A DNA stretch of 64,000 nucleotides from contig JBGSTD010000009.1 in the NCBI GenBank assembly GCA_041736675.1, forward strand, positions 62,001-126,000, written 5' to 3'. The position numbers and the translations under genes were made by a program. Positions 52,511 to 61,211 of this stretch are shown one piece after another. This DNA is from Salaquimonas sp041736675 (GTDB lineage: Bacteria > Pseudomonadota > Alphaproteobacteria > Rhizobiales > Rhizobiaceae). Below the pieces are notes generated by a model that saw only the letters and a list, made by a program, of their open reading frames with translations, had not been told where the DNA came from and did no database searches. How positions within the stretch are numbered: position 1 is the stretch's first letter; every line of letters begins with the position of its first letter.

Positions 52511-53194
52511 TCAACGCAGCAGCATGGTTTCCTCGACGCCGCCTTCGATAAAGCCGAGGCGCTTGTCGAGATAGGTGCCGCATTCCTCGATCATCTCGTC
52601 ATGGTGCTCGGTAAAGAAGTGGTTTGCACCTTCGATGGTATGCTGGGTGATCATGATGCCTTTTTGGGTTTTCAATTTGTCCACAAGTCCCTGAATGTCG
52701 TCGGCAGGCGCAACACGGTCTTTGTCGCCGTGAATGATGAGGCCGGATGACGGGCAGGGCGCGAGGAATGAGAAATCGTAAAGATTGGCGGGCGGCGCTA
52801 CAGAGATAAATCCCTCGATTTCCGGGCGGCGCATCAAGAGCTGCATGCCGATCCAGGCGCCAAAAGAAAATCCGCCGACCCAGCATCCGCGGGCATCAGG
52901 ATGCAATGTCTGCACCCAGTCTAGCGCTGCCGCTGCATCCGACAATTCTCCCATGCCATGATCGAATTCGCCTTGGCTGCGGCCTACACCGCGAAAATTG
53001 AAGCGAAGCGTGGTAAAGCCGCGCTCGACGAACATGTAGAACAGATCATAGACAATCTTGTTGTTCATGGTTCCGCCAAATTTTGGATGCGGGTGAGGAT
53101 GCAGGATAATGGCAATCGGTGCAGTGCGGTCTGCTGATGGCTGATAACGGCCTTCCAGGCGTCCGGTCGGTCCGTTGAAAATAACTTCAGGCAT
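52511..53194 (-). CDS. Alpha/beta hydrolase
   Basis: 227 residues with the alpha/beta hydrolase fold. The nucleophile elbow is G-F-S110-F-G in CWVGGFSFGAW, the oxyanion region is AIILHPHPHPKFGGTMNN, the acid is likely in IIHGDKDRVAP and the His is in EGANHFF. The family contains small esterases and X-Pro-like or acyl peptidase relatives; the natural substrate is unknown. A strong AGGAG precedes the ATG. It is divergent from the suf operon, and this placement next to suf genes is, as I recall, common in rhizobia. Confidence 0.92.
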   Translation of the reverse strand: MPEVIFNGPTGRLEGRYQPSADRTAPIAIILHPHPHPKFGGTMNNKIVYDLFYMFVERGFTTLRFNFRGVGRSQGEFDHGMGELSDAAAALDWVQTLHPDARGCWVGGFSFGAWIGMQLLMRRPEIEGFISVAPPANLYDFSFLAPCPSSGLIIHGDKDRVAPADDIQGLVDKLKTQKGIMITQHTIEGANHFFTEHHDEMIEECGTYLDKRLGFIEGGVEETMLLR

Positions 53195-53210
53195 TGGTTC
53201 TCCTCAATGT

Positions 53211-53230
53211 CGTTTGCAATCTCGCAAACG
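53211..53230. promoter_or_regulatory. Perfect palindrome in the hydrolase-suf intergenic region
   Basis: CGTTTGC-AATCTC-GCAAACG: seven-base arms and a six-base centre. It lies 17 bases upstream of the hydrolase ATG and 20 bases before the -35 box of the suf promoter, so it could be an operator for either gene or a leader hairpin. Confidence 0.4.
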
Positions 53231-53249
53231 CAATGTATGTTGGATTGGC

Positions 53250-53278
53250 TTGACCTCGCTGCACAGGCAATTTATGAC
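53250..53278 (+). promoter_or_regulatory. Probable sigma70 promoter of the suf operon
   Basis: TTGACC (53250-53255) and TATGAC (53273-53278) are separated by the optimal 17 bases. It lies about 120 bases upstream of the first possible start of the desulfurase gene. The palindrome at 53278 begins on the last base of the -10 box. Confidence 0.6.
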
Positions 53279-53300
53279 CTCTTGGAATGGTTCTAAGAGG
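53278..53300 (+). promoter_or_regulatory. Near-perfect palindrome, candidate Irr (ICE) operator of suf
   Basis: CCTCTTGGAA-TGG-TTCTAAGAGG: ten-base arms with one mismatch and a three-base centre. The core CTTGGAA-N3-TTCTAAG matches the iron-control element of the rhizobial regulator Irr (TTTAGAA-N3-TTCTAAA, as I recall it) at most positions. It overlaps the end of the -10 box, a position where binding would repress. Confidence 0.6.
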
Positions 53301-53398
53301 CATGAGTCAACTGTGGCGGCGCTTACAAGCGCTCTTCTTAGACAATTGCCATGGCGAAATACAAGAAAAATGCGCATAGCACCTGTTTTTAAAGGTTA

Positions 53399-54628
53399 AT
53401 GCGCTGGTTTCTCGTTCAATCAGAATTTGGAAACACACAAACAATGGCTGTCGGGCAGATCACCAATCGCTCTTATCTGGACTACAATGCCAGTGCGCCC
53501 TTGTTGCGATCTGCTCGCGATGCGATGATTTCAGCCCTCGAGATTCATGGAAATTCTTCGTCTGTCCACTTCGAAGGGCGCGCGGCGCGCAAAACATTGG
53601 AAAAAGCCCGTACGGATCTGGGTAATGCCGTAGGCGCGAAAGGCAATCAGATTGTCTTCACGTCCGGAGCCAGCGAGGCGGCGATGCAGGCGCTTTCTCC
53701 AATTGTCAGAGCGGCAGGGCGTGAAATTTACATTTCGCGTCTTTATGTGAGTGCGATTGAGCACCCATGTGTTCTTGCAGGCGGTCGTTTTGAAAAAAGC
53801 CGGGTATCCGTTCTCCCGGTCACAGAGGCCGGAACAGTCGATATCAATGCCCTTGAAGCAGCGCTCGCTGGCCATGATCAGGCTGAAGGCGCGCCAATGG
53901 TGGCTGTCATGCTGGCCAACAATGAGACCGGAATAGTTCAGCCAATAGCTGAGATTGCCGCGATTGTTCACGCGCACAATGGATTTCTGGTGGTTGACGC
54001 CGTGCAGGCATTGGGACGGATTGAATTTGATATTTCAAGTCTTTCCGCCCATTTTGTGATTCTTTCAAGTCACAAGATCGGGGGACCGAAAGGGGCAGGC
54101 GCTCTGGTTTTTGGTGATGCCTCGATTTCTCCCCAGCCGATGATTTTGGGTGGTGGCCAGGAGAACTTTCAGCGTGCAGGCACCGAGAATATCGCTGCCA
54201 TAGCAGGATTTGGCGCAGCCGCAGCAGAAATTAGTGAGAAAAACCCGCACAATGTCACTATTGCAACGCTCCGGGACTCGATTGAAAGTCGATTAAGCAC
54301 TATATGTGCTGAAGCAGGTAACAAGGCAGGGGAACCTGTGTTTTTTGGAGCAAAAGGCAATCGCCTGCCTAATACATCGTGTTTTGCAGTACCAGGTGTA
54401 AAAGCCGAAACTGCCTTGATTTCGCTGGATCTTGCAGGAATTGCCGTATCATCGGGTTCTGCCTGTTCATCCGGCAAGGTAAAAAAATCCCATGTGCTGT
54501 CAGCCATGGGTGTGGAAGACGACTTGGCCGCCTGCGCATTGCGGGTTTCAACCGGGTTTGCTACCACTCGTGAAGACGCAGAGAAATTTCTCGGTGCCTT
54601 CAAAAACATAGTGAGCCGGGTGGCATAA
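53399..54628 (+). CDS. Class I cysteine desulfurase (IscS/NifS type)
   Basis: 409 residues of a PLP enzyme that takes sulfur from cysteine. The PLP lysine is in LSSHKIGGPKGAG, and the persulfide cysteine lies in the class I loop SSGSACSSGKVKKSHVLSAMG. MLANNETGIVQP and AGTENIAAIAGF are further family marks. The start is ATG 53399 (AAAGG just upstream) or ATG 53444, which gives a more usual N-terminus, MAVGQITNRSYLDYNASAP. It heads the suf operon, 61 bases before sufB, although the operon also has its own class II SufS. Confidence 0.94.
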   Translation: MRWFLVQSEFGNTQTMAVGQITNRSYLDYNASAPLLRSARDAMISALEIHGNSSSVHFEGRAARKTLEKARTDLGNAVGAKGNQIVFTSGASEAAMQALSPIVRAAGREIYISRLYVSAIEHPCVLAGGRFEKSRVSVLPVTEAGTVDINALEAALAGHDQAEGAPMVAVMLANNETGIVQPIAEIAAIVHAHNGFLVVDAVQALGRIEFDISSLSAHFVILSSHKIGGPKGAGALVFGDASISPQPMILGGGQENFQRAGTENIAAIAGFGAAAAEISEKNPHNVTIATLRDSIESRLSTICAEAGNKAGEPVFFGAKGNRLPNTSCFAVPGVKAETALISLDLAGIAVSSGSACSSGKVKKSHVLSAMGVEDDLAACALRVSTGFATTREDAEKFLGAFKNIVSRVA

Positions 54629-54689
54629 CCTACCGGCTTGGTTAAACCGACTACCGGGAAATTGAACCCGCCAAGGATGGAGAGAGCCC

Positions 54690-56216
54690 ATGCCTGCAGT
54701 GCAGGAAACAGTCGACGCTGTGCGCGAGCTTGATGTCGACAAGTACAAATACGGATTTTCGAGTGATATCGAATCCGATTTCGCCCCAAAAGGTCTGACG
54801 GAAGATACCATCCGTTTCATTTCCGCTAAAAAGGAAGAACCGCTCTGGATGCTTGAATGGCGTCTGGAAGCTTTTCGCCGTTGGCTGACGATGACCGAAC
54901 CAACCTGGGCGAGGGTCAATTATCCGAAGATCGATTTTCAGGACATTTATTATTACGCTGCGCCAAAAAACTTTGATGACAGCCCGAAATCGCTGGACGA
55001 AGTTGATCCTGAACTGCTGAGAACATACGAAAAACTGGGTATTCCGCTCAAGGAGCAGGAAATCCTTGCCGGTGTGCGAAAGCACGACGAACCTAGCCCG
55101 ATGGATGAGGATGCGGGCGACAATGTCTACAAGTCCGGCCGTGTGGCGGTAGACGCGGTGTTTGACAGCGTCTCGGTAGTGACCACCTTCAAAAAGGAAC
55201 TCGCTGCAGCAGGGGTGATCTTCTGCTCAATTTCAGAAGCGATCCGCGAGCATCCTGAGTTGGTGAAGAAATACATAGCGAGCGTCGTTCCGGTTTCGGA
55301 CAATTATTATGCCACTCTCAACTGCGCAGTGTTCACTGATGGCTCATTTGTCTATGTGCCGGAAGGCGTTCGCTGCCCGATGGAGCTATCTACCTATTTC
55401 CGTATCAATGCGGAAAATACAGGCCAGTTTGAGCGCACGCTGATCATTGCGGAAAAAGGCTCTTACGTTTCGTATCTCGAAGGTTGTACCGCACCGCAGC
55501 GTGATGAAAACCAATTGCATGCAGCCGTAGTTGAACTGATCGCAATGGACGACGCGGAGATCAAGTATTCCACCGTCCAGAACTGGTATCCGGGCGATGC
55601 CGACGGCAAGGGCGGGATCTACAATTTCGTCACCAAGCGCGGCGACTGCAGGGGCAAGAACTCCAAGATTTCCTGGACGCAGGTCGAGACCGGCTCAGCG
55701 ATCACTTGGAAATATCCAAGCTGCATCTTGCGCGGCGATGGTTCCCGCGGTGAGTTCTATTCGATCGCAGTGTCCAATGGCGCCCAGCAGGTCGACAGCG
55801 GCACCAAGATGCTGCATCTCGGCAAGAACACGACGAGCAGGATCATCTCCAAGGGTATCTCCGCCGGACGTTCGCAAAACACCTATCGCGGCCAGGTTTC
55901 GATCAACCGCAAGGCCTCCAATGCGCGCAATTTCACCCAGTGCGACTCGCTGTTGATTGGCGACAAGTGCGGCGCGCATACGGTTCCCTATATCGAGGCG
56001 AAGAATTCGACGGCCCAGTTGGAGCACGAGGCAACCACCTCGAAAATTTCTGATGACCAGCTGTTTTACTGCCTCCAGCGCGGCATTCCCGAAGAGGAGG
56101 CGATCGCCCTGATCGTCAACGGTTTCGTCAAGGAAGTCATTCAGGAACTGCCGATGGAATTCGCTGTTGAGGCGCAAAAGCTGATCGGGATCAGTCTGGA
56201 AGGGAGCGTTGGGTGA
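54690..56216 (+). CDS. sufB: Fe-S cluster assembly scaffold protein SufB
   Basis: 508 residues, normal length. SufB forms the SufBC2D scaffold on which clusters are built. Family marks are YYYAAPKNFDDSPKSLDEVDPELL, VYVPEGVRCPMELSTYFRIN, YLEGCTAPQRDENQLHAAVVEL, SWTQVETGSAITWKYPS and the C-terminal HEATTSKISDDQLFYCLQRGI, with the functional Cys (LEGC, FYC). It starts with an ATG after GGAGAG and is followed by sufC after 99 bases. Confidence 0.98.
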   Translation: MPAVQETVDAVRELDVDKYKYGFSSDIESDFAPKGLTEDTIRFISAKKEEPLWMLEWRLEAFRRWLTMTEPTWARVNYPKIDFQDIYYYAAPKNFDDSPKSLDEVDPELLRTYEKLGIPLKEQEILAGVRKHDEPSPMDEDAGDNVYKSGRVAVDAVFDSVSVVTTFKKELAAAGVIFCSISEAIREHPELVKKYIASVVPVSDNYYATLNCAVFTDGSFVYVPEGVRCPMELSTYFRINAENTGQFERTLIIAEKGSYVSYLEGCTAPQRDENQLHAAVVELIAMDDAEIKYSTVQNWYPGDADGKGGIYNFVTKRGDCRGKNSKISWTQVETGSAITWKYPSCILRGDGSRGEFYSIAVSNGAQQVDSGTKMLHLGKNTTSRIISKGISAGRSQNTYRGQVSINRKASNARNFTQCDSLLIGDKCGAHTVPYIEAKNSTAQLEHEATTSKISDDQLFYCLQRGIPEEEAIALIVNGFVKEVIQELPMEFAVEAQKLIGISLEGSVG

Positions 56217-56315
56217 TGAGTTGGAATTCGTCATTCCGTGTTCTGATTTGCAGCACCGGACAGACAAAACTCGGCAATTTCCTGCACGCAAAAACAAAAA
56301 AGATGGAATACCAAT

Positions 56316-57071
56316 ATGATTGAAATCAAAAACCTCCACGTGAAAATCGCCGATACTGATACGATGATCCTCAATGGTGTGAACCTGACCATCAAGGACG
56401 GCGAGGTGGCTGCCATCATGGGGCCGAACGGCTCCGGCAAATCGACGCTTTCCTATGTGCTGGCCGGCAAGGACGATTATGAGGTCACCGAAGGCGATAT
56501 CCTGTTCAACGGCGAGTCGATCCTTGAAATGTCGCCCGATGAACGCGCCGCCAAAGGGGTGTTTCTGGCATTTCAATATCCGTTGGAAATCCCCGGCGTG
56601 CCAACCATGAACTTTCTCAAGGCGGCAATGAACTCCCAGCGCAAGGCGCGTGGCGAAGCGGAAATGACAACGCCGGAATTCATCAAGGCGGTGAAATCCG
56701 AAGCCGCCAAACTGGGCATCGACATGACCATGCTGAAACGTGCACTCAATGTCGGCTTTTCCGGCGGTGAGAAAAAGCGTGCAGAAATCCTGCAAATGGC
56801 GCTTCTTGCTCCAAAATTCTGCGTCATGGACGAAACCGATTCAGGCCTTGATATCGACGCGCTGAAAGTGGTTTCCGAAGGCGTCAATGCCCTGCGTTCT
56901 CCCGAGCGCTCGTTCCTGGTGATTACCCATTACCAGCGCCTCTTGGATCATATCGTGCCGGATTCGGTACATGTGCTTTACAAGGGCCGGATCATCAAGT
57001 CTGGCGACAAGGAACTGGCGCTGGAACTGGAAGAAAACGGCTATGCCGATATTATTGGCGAAGCGGCGTAA
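56316..57071 (+). CDS. sufC: Fe-S cluster assembly ATPase SufC
   Basis: 251 residues of ABC-type ATPase. Walker A is GPNGSGKSTL, the signature is FSGGEKKRAEIL, and Walker B is FCVMDETDSGLD. It drives conformational change of SufB and SufD during cluster formation in the cytosol. It is followed by sufD after 11 bases. Confidence 0.98.
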   Translation: MIEIKNLHVKIADTDTMILNGVNLTIKDGEVAAIMGPNGSGKSTLSYVLAGKDDYEVTEGDILFNGESILEMSPDERAAKGVFLAFQYPLEIPGVPTMNFLKAAMNSQRKARGEAEMTTPEFIKAVKSEAAKLGIDMTMLKRALNVGFSGGEKKRAEILQMALLAPKFCVMDETDSGLDIDALKVVSEGVNALRSPERSFLVITHYQRLLDHIVPDSVHVLYKGRIIKSGDKELALELEENGYADIIGEAA

Positions 57072-57082
57072 CGGACAGGGCA

Positions 57083-58339
57083 ATGAATATTCAAACCAAA
57101 CTCACGCACACATCTGCTGAAGAAGCGCTCTTGTTGGCACTTTCAGTGTCAGAACGCGCGGAAGCGACGAAGGCATTGAGCTTCATCGAGGAAAAGGGCC
57201 TGCCGACCAGGCGCGTCGAAGCTTGGCACTATACAGATTTGCGCTCGCTTTTGCGGCATTTCCCAAAAGCTCCTAAAGCGATTGACAGCGAATTTGCCGC
57301 CGAAGGCCTAGTCGAAATGGAAGATCTGCTGGAAGGCTTTACCATTGGGTTCTCAAACACATCCCATGTGCGCGGTTTCTTGAACAAACTGCCGGATGGC
57401 ATAGCCGCGACAGTTGGAGACGGCCCAATCCTGCCGAACCCGGTTAATGTCAATCACGATGTAATCGGCATGATCAACAGCGCGCTTTGCGAGCAGGGCG
57501 TTATCCTGACCGTCGAAAAAGGCCGCAAGATTGAAACGCCGGTCATATTGGCACACACATGTTCGGGTGAAACATCCAGCGTTATTCGCCACCGTGTGAT
57601 CGTTGAAGAGGGGGCTTCGATCACCCTCATCGAGCAACATCATTCCAGTACGATAGCAAATCACCAGAATGTCGTGACCAATCTGCGGCTTGATAAAGGG
57701 GCAAAGGTTGTCATGTGCATTGCCCAGGAACTGGGTGAGGAGACAACCCGTCTAGGCCAGTTGAATGTTGTGCTTGGCGAAGACGCCGAACTGACGATCC
57801 TCGTTTTGAATGCAGGCGGAAAACTGGTACGCCAGGAAATCCATGTGGACGTCAAGGGCGAAAATTCCAAAATTGACATCAGGGGCGTCAACCTGATCGG
57901 CAACGGATCGCACGTCGATGTGACCACCACATTGTTGCACAATGTGCCCAACACGACCGCTGTTGAATTGTTCCGCAATGTTGTACCCGCCGGTGGCAAG
58001 GGCGTGTTCCAGGGGCAGATCCGCGTTGCGCAGGCAGCCCAGAAAACCGATGCACAGATGGCCTGCAACACCCTGCTGCTGTCGGACGAAAGCGATTTTT
58101 CCGCTAAGCCGGAACTCGAGATATTCGCCGATGACGTGATCTGCGCCCACGGGGCAACAGTGACCGATATCGACGACAATCACCTTTTTTACCTGCGTGC
58201 CCGGGGGATTTCCGAGCGTGAGGCCAGGTCACTGCTGGTCAAAGCTTTTGTTGAGGAAGTGTTTGAGGATCTCGACAACGAGCAATTGGGCGAAGCGCTG
58301 AATTCACGTATCGAGAATTGGCTGGATTTGAATGGCTGA
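57083..58339 (+). CDS. sufD: Fe-S cluster assembly protein SufD
   Basis: 418 residues, SufB-like beta-helix partner. The N-terminal part has GLPTRRVEAWHYTDLRSLL, and the C-terminal core has KTDAQMACNTLLLSDES, KPELEIFADDVICAHGATV and LFYLRARGISEREARSLL, where the conserved cluster-site His and Cys lie. Its last eight bases overlap the start of the GST-like gene. Confidence 0.97.
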   Translation: MNIQTKLTHTSAEEALLLALSVSERAEATKALSFIEEKGLPTRRVEAWHYTDLRSLLRHFPKAPKAIDSEFAAEGLVEMEDLLEGFTIGFSNTSHVRGFLNKLPDGIAATVGDGPILPNPVNVNHDVIGMINSALCEQGVILTVEKGRKIETPVILAHTCSGETSSVIRHRVIVEEGASITLIEQHHSSTIANHQNVVTNLRLDKGAKVVMCIAQELGEETTRLGQLNVVLGEDAELTILVLNAGGKLVRQEIHVDVKGENSKIDIRGVNLIGNGSHVDVTTTLLHNVPNTTAVELFRNVVPAGGKGVFQGQIRVAQAAQKTDAQMACNTLLLSDESDFSAKPELEIFADDVICAHGATVTDIDDNHLFYLRARGISEREARSLLVKAFVEEVFEDLDNEQLGEALNSRIENWLDLNG

Positions 58340-58964
58340 GAACCCCGACTCTTCAATAATTTTGTATGGTTCAACGCAGTCAGGTCATTCATATAAGCCG
58401 CGGCTTTACATGTTGCTGGCCCAAATTCCCCATGACTACCAACATATCGATATTGTTACTCCGCACGCTGAGCGACCTGAGGCCTTTCGCAAGGTGGCGG
58501 CATTCGGTGAAGTGCCAGTCCTGGTGCACAACGGACAGGTAATCGTGCAATCCAATGCGATTTTGCTGCATTTGATGCGCAGTTTCGGCAAGTTTGCCGG
58601 ATCGCAGACAAATCACCTTGATGAAATCACAACGTGGTTGTTCTGGGAGGCCAACCGCATTGGGCGGTCGTTTCCCAACCACCGTTATTTTCACAAGTTT
58701 GCAACCTGTGATGCGGGCCTGCTCGATTGGTTTGACAAGACAGCTCGCGCCGATCTCGATCGTTTGAACGACCAGCTTTCTGACAGGGATTTTCTGCTGG
58801 GCGAATTTACCGCCGCTGACATATCCTGTGCAGCCTATCTTCTCTATGAGGACAATGCCGCAATAAATGTGGCTGATTGGAAATACGTGCAGGCTTGGTT
58901 AAACAGAATTAAGGCTCTATCCGCCTGGGTACATCCGGCAAAGGCGTTGGCAAATCATGTATGA
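58332..58964 (+). CDS. Glutathione S-transferase family protein inside the suf operon
   Basis: 210 residues. The N-terminal thioredoxin-like domain starts SIILYGSTQSGHSYKPRLYMLL and carries the glutathione-binding FGEVPVLVHNGQVIVQSNAIL, in which the cis-Pro-Val and Gln-Ser are typical. The C-terminal helical domain ends with DFLLGEFTAADISCAAYLLY. It overlaps sufD by eight bases at its start and sufS by eight bases at its end, so it is firmly part of the operon. No GST is needed in known Suf pathways. A role in glutathione-linked cluster or persulfide handling is possible but is inference. Confidence 0.9.
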   Translation: MAENPDSSIILYGSTQSGHSYKPRLYMLLAQIPHDYQHIDIVTPHAERPEAFRKVAAFGEVPVLVHNGQVIVQSNAILLHLMRSFGKFAGSQTNHLDEITTWLFWEANRIGRSFPNHRYFHKFATCDAGLLDWFDKTARADLDRLNDQLSDRDFLLGEFTAADISCAAYLLYEDNAAINVADWKYVQAWLNRIKALSAWVHPAKALANHV

Positions 58965-60174
58965 CATCGAAAAAATCCGATCAGATTTTCCTATCCTTGC
59001 ACGCGAAGTGCATGGCAAGCCGCTTGTTTATCTCGACAACGGCGCATCGGCGCAAAAACCGAAGGCCGTGATTGATGCCGTCAGCAATGTTTATTCGAAC
59101 CAATACGCCAACGTGCATCGCGGACTGCACTATCTTTCCAATGCGACAACAGATGCGTATGAAAAGTCACGCGAGATTGTCCGCAGGTTCTTGAATGCAT
59201 CAAGCGTGGATGAAGTGGTTTTCACTTCGGGAACGACGGATGCAATCAATCTGGTTGCATACGGCTGGGCGATGAATCATTTGAAAGAGGGAGATGAAAT
59301 CATCCTCACGCAGATGGAACATCATTCCAATATCGTCCCTTGGCATTTTCTGCGCGAGCGAATGGGCGTAAAGCTGGTTTGGGTGCCTGTTGAGGATGAT
59401 GGCAGTTTCTCAATTGATAAATATGCAGCCGCATTTACCGGCAAGACTAAACTTGTCGCAATTACTCATATGTCAAATGTGCTTGGTACCATAGTGCCGC
59501 TCAAGGAAGTGACACGGATCGCCCATGAGCATGGCGCTTTGGTGATGGCTGACGGAAGTCAGGGGGCGGTGCATCTGCCGGTTGATGTCCAGGATCTCGA
59601 TGTCGATTTTTATGCGATCACAGGCCACAAGCTTTATGGCCCATCGGGTATTGGAGCACTCTATGGTAAAATGGAAGTGCTTAAATCAATGCGTCCCTTC
59701 AAGGGAGGCGGCGAGATGATCCTTGATGTTACTGAGGATATGGTAACCTATTCTGCCCCGCCACACCGTTTTGAAGCAGGTACACCACCGATTGCGCAGG
59801 CGATTGGCCTTGGTGCTGCGCTTGAATACATGGAGTTAATTGGCCGAGAAGCAATTCTGTCTCATGAAAACACGCTGCGTGACTATGCTGGCGAGCAGCT
59901 TTCGAAAATCAATTCATTGAAAATATTTGGGACTACCCCCAACAAAGGCGCGATTTTTTCCTTTGAACTCGAAGGCATTCACGCCCATGATGTGTCGATG
60001 ATTATTGATCGTCAGGGAGTTGCTGTCAGGGCAGGAACTCATTGTGCCCAACCCTTGATGCAAAGATTTAATGTGACATCCACATGTCGCGCCTCATTTG
60101 CCATGTATAATACCAAGGCTGAAGTGGATGTTTTGGTCGAAGCGCTTGAAAAAGCGCGGAAATTTTTTAGCTGA
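58957..60174 (+). CDS. sufS: Class II cysteine desulfurase SufS
   Basis: 405 residues of PLP enzyme that passes sulfur to SufB/SufE. The Schiff-base lysine is in YAITGHKLYGPSGIG, the active cysteine in VRAGTHCAQPL, and the substrate Arg region in STCRASFAMYNTKAEVD. N-terminal features are YDIEKIRSDFPIL and YLDNGASAQKP. No sufE or sufU lies in the operon; the sulfur acceptor must be elsewhere. It overlaps the GST-like gene by eight bases. Confidence 0.97.
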   Translation: MYDIEKIRSDFPILAREVHGKPLVYLDNGASAQKPKAVIDAVSNVYSNQYANVHRGLHYLSNATTDAYEKSREIVRRFLNASSVDEVVFTSGTTDAINLVAYGWAMNHLKEGDEIILTQMEHHSNIVPWHFLRERMGVKLVWVPVEDDGSFSIDKYAAAFTGKTKLVAITHMSNVLGTIVPLKEVTRIAHEHGALVMADGSQGAVHLPVDVQDLDVDFYAITGHKLYGPSGIGALYGKMEVLKSMRPFKGGGEMILDVTEDMVTYSAPPHRFEAGTPPIAQAIGLGAALEYMELIGREAILSHENTLRDYAGEQLSKINSLKIFGTTPNKGAIFSFELEGIHAHDVSMIIDRQGVAVRAGTHCAQPLMQRFNVTSTCRASFAMYNTKAEVDVLVEALEKARKFFS

Positions 60175-60196
60175 AACCGCTCAGCGGAGTAGTAGA

Positions 60197-60601
60197 ATGA
60201 CTGAGATGACAGACACCATACCCGACTTCGGGACCGATATTGTCGATGGCCCCAATGCGGCTGCGTTCAATGGCAGCACAATTGCGCCAGAGGAATTGGA
60301 GCGAATGACAACGGATATTATCGCGGCTTTGAAAACCGTTTATGATCCCGAAATTCCTGCCGACATTTACGAGCTGGGCCTGATTTACAAGGTAGATATC
60401 GAAGATGATCGTTCGGTGAAAGTTCAAATGACGCTGACTGCGCCGGGTTGCCCCGTTGCCGGTGAAATGCCGATGTGGGTGCGCGATGCCGTGGCTACCG
60501 TCGAAGGCGTTATGGATGTTGACGTTGAACTGGTTTTTGATCCGCCATGGACACCCGACCGCATGAGCGAAGAGGCACAGATTGCGGTAGGAATGTACTA
60601 G
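60197..60601 (+). CDS. sufT: SUF system protein SufT (MIP18/DUF59 family)
   Basis: 134 residues of the DUF59 domain. The core is TVYDPEIPADIYELGLIYKV, VQMTLTAPGCPVAGEMP with its conserved Cys, and VFDPPWTPDRMSEEAQ. SufT helps in maturation or delivery of Fe-S clusters. The ATG at 60197 has GGAG eight bases upstream; the frame is open further back inside sufS. It follows sufS by 22 bases. Confidence 0.95.
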   Translation: MTEMTDTIPDFGTDIVDGPNAAAFNGSTIAPEELERMTTDIIAALKTVYDPEIPADIYELGLIYKVDIEDDRSVKVQMTLTAPGCPVAGEMPMWVRDAVATVEGVMDVDVELVFDPPWTPDRMSEEAQIAVGMY

Positions 60602-60672
60602 GCGGGAAAGAAACAACTCTTTCGAAGATATCCTTTTGCGGGCCTTTAACCCGTTTTATTTGGAGAAAACAT

Positions 60673-61059
60673 ATGGCTTTTGAAGTAATAACTGTGAACG
60701 AAGCTGCGCGAAACCGTCTTGGCGAAATCATGACGGCCAATCCGGGTGCAATCGGAATACGCATCGGTGTCAAAAATGCCGGATGCGCCGGTATGGAGTA
60801 CACAGTTGATCTGGTGACAGAACCCAACAAGGCAGACGACAGGGTTGTAACCGAAAAGGGAACTGTTTTCGTGGACCCCAAGGCTGTGCTGTTTCTGCTC
60901 GGCACCGAACTCGGTTTTGAGGTGACCAAGCTCAAGACAGGATTTGTTTTCAATAATCCCAACCAGACTTCGGCTTGTGGCTGCGGTGAGAGCGTCGAAC
61001 TCAAGCCGGCGGAGATGACCCCTGAGATGCTGCGTGATCGCGAGATACTGGCCGGTTGA
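60673..61059 (+). CDS. sufA: A-type Fe-S carrier protein SufA (HesB/IscA family)
   Basis: 128 residues. The three cluster-binding cysteines are C38 (NAGCAGMEY), C102 and C104 (SACGCGESVEL). The protein receives clusters from SufBCD and passes them to targets. ATG 60673 has GGAG seven bases upstream. A weak hairpin with a T-rich tail (CGGG..CCCGTTTTATTT, about 60637-60660) lies in the 71-base gap after sufT and may lower read-through. It is the last gene of the operon. Confidence 0.96.
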   Translation: MAFEVITVNEAARNRLGEIMTANPGAIGIRIGVKNAGCAGMEYTVDLVTEPNKADDRVVTEKGTVFVDPKAVLFLLGTELGFEVTKLKTGFVFNNPNQTSACGCGESVELKPAEMTPEMLRDREILAG

Positions 61060-61211
61060 CGAAGATAAGACTTTACCGCAATTTTCGGCGGTTGTTTCCA
61101 GCGAAATAGAACATACTACTGACAGTGTGCTGTCAGGAAGATGTGTCGGGGCAAGTTGACTTCAATTCGGATAGCAAGCACATTTTTCCCAGAGGAAAAG
61201 GAGGTGCACAA

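Noticed and set aside
55695..56795. A 366-residue open frame on the minus strand across sufB and sufC
   Set aside because: It is antisense to two certain genes, has no ribosome site, and its composition is what a biased codon usage on the other strand produces.
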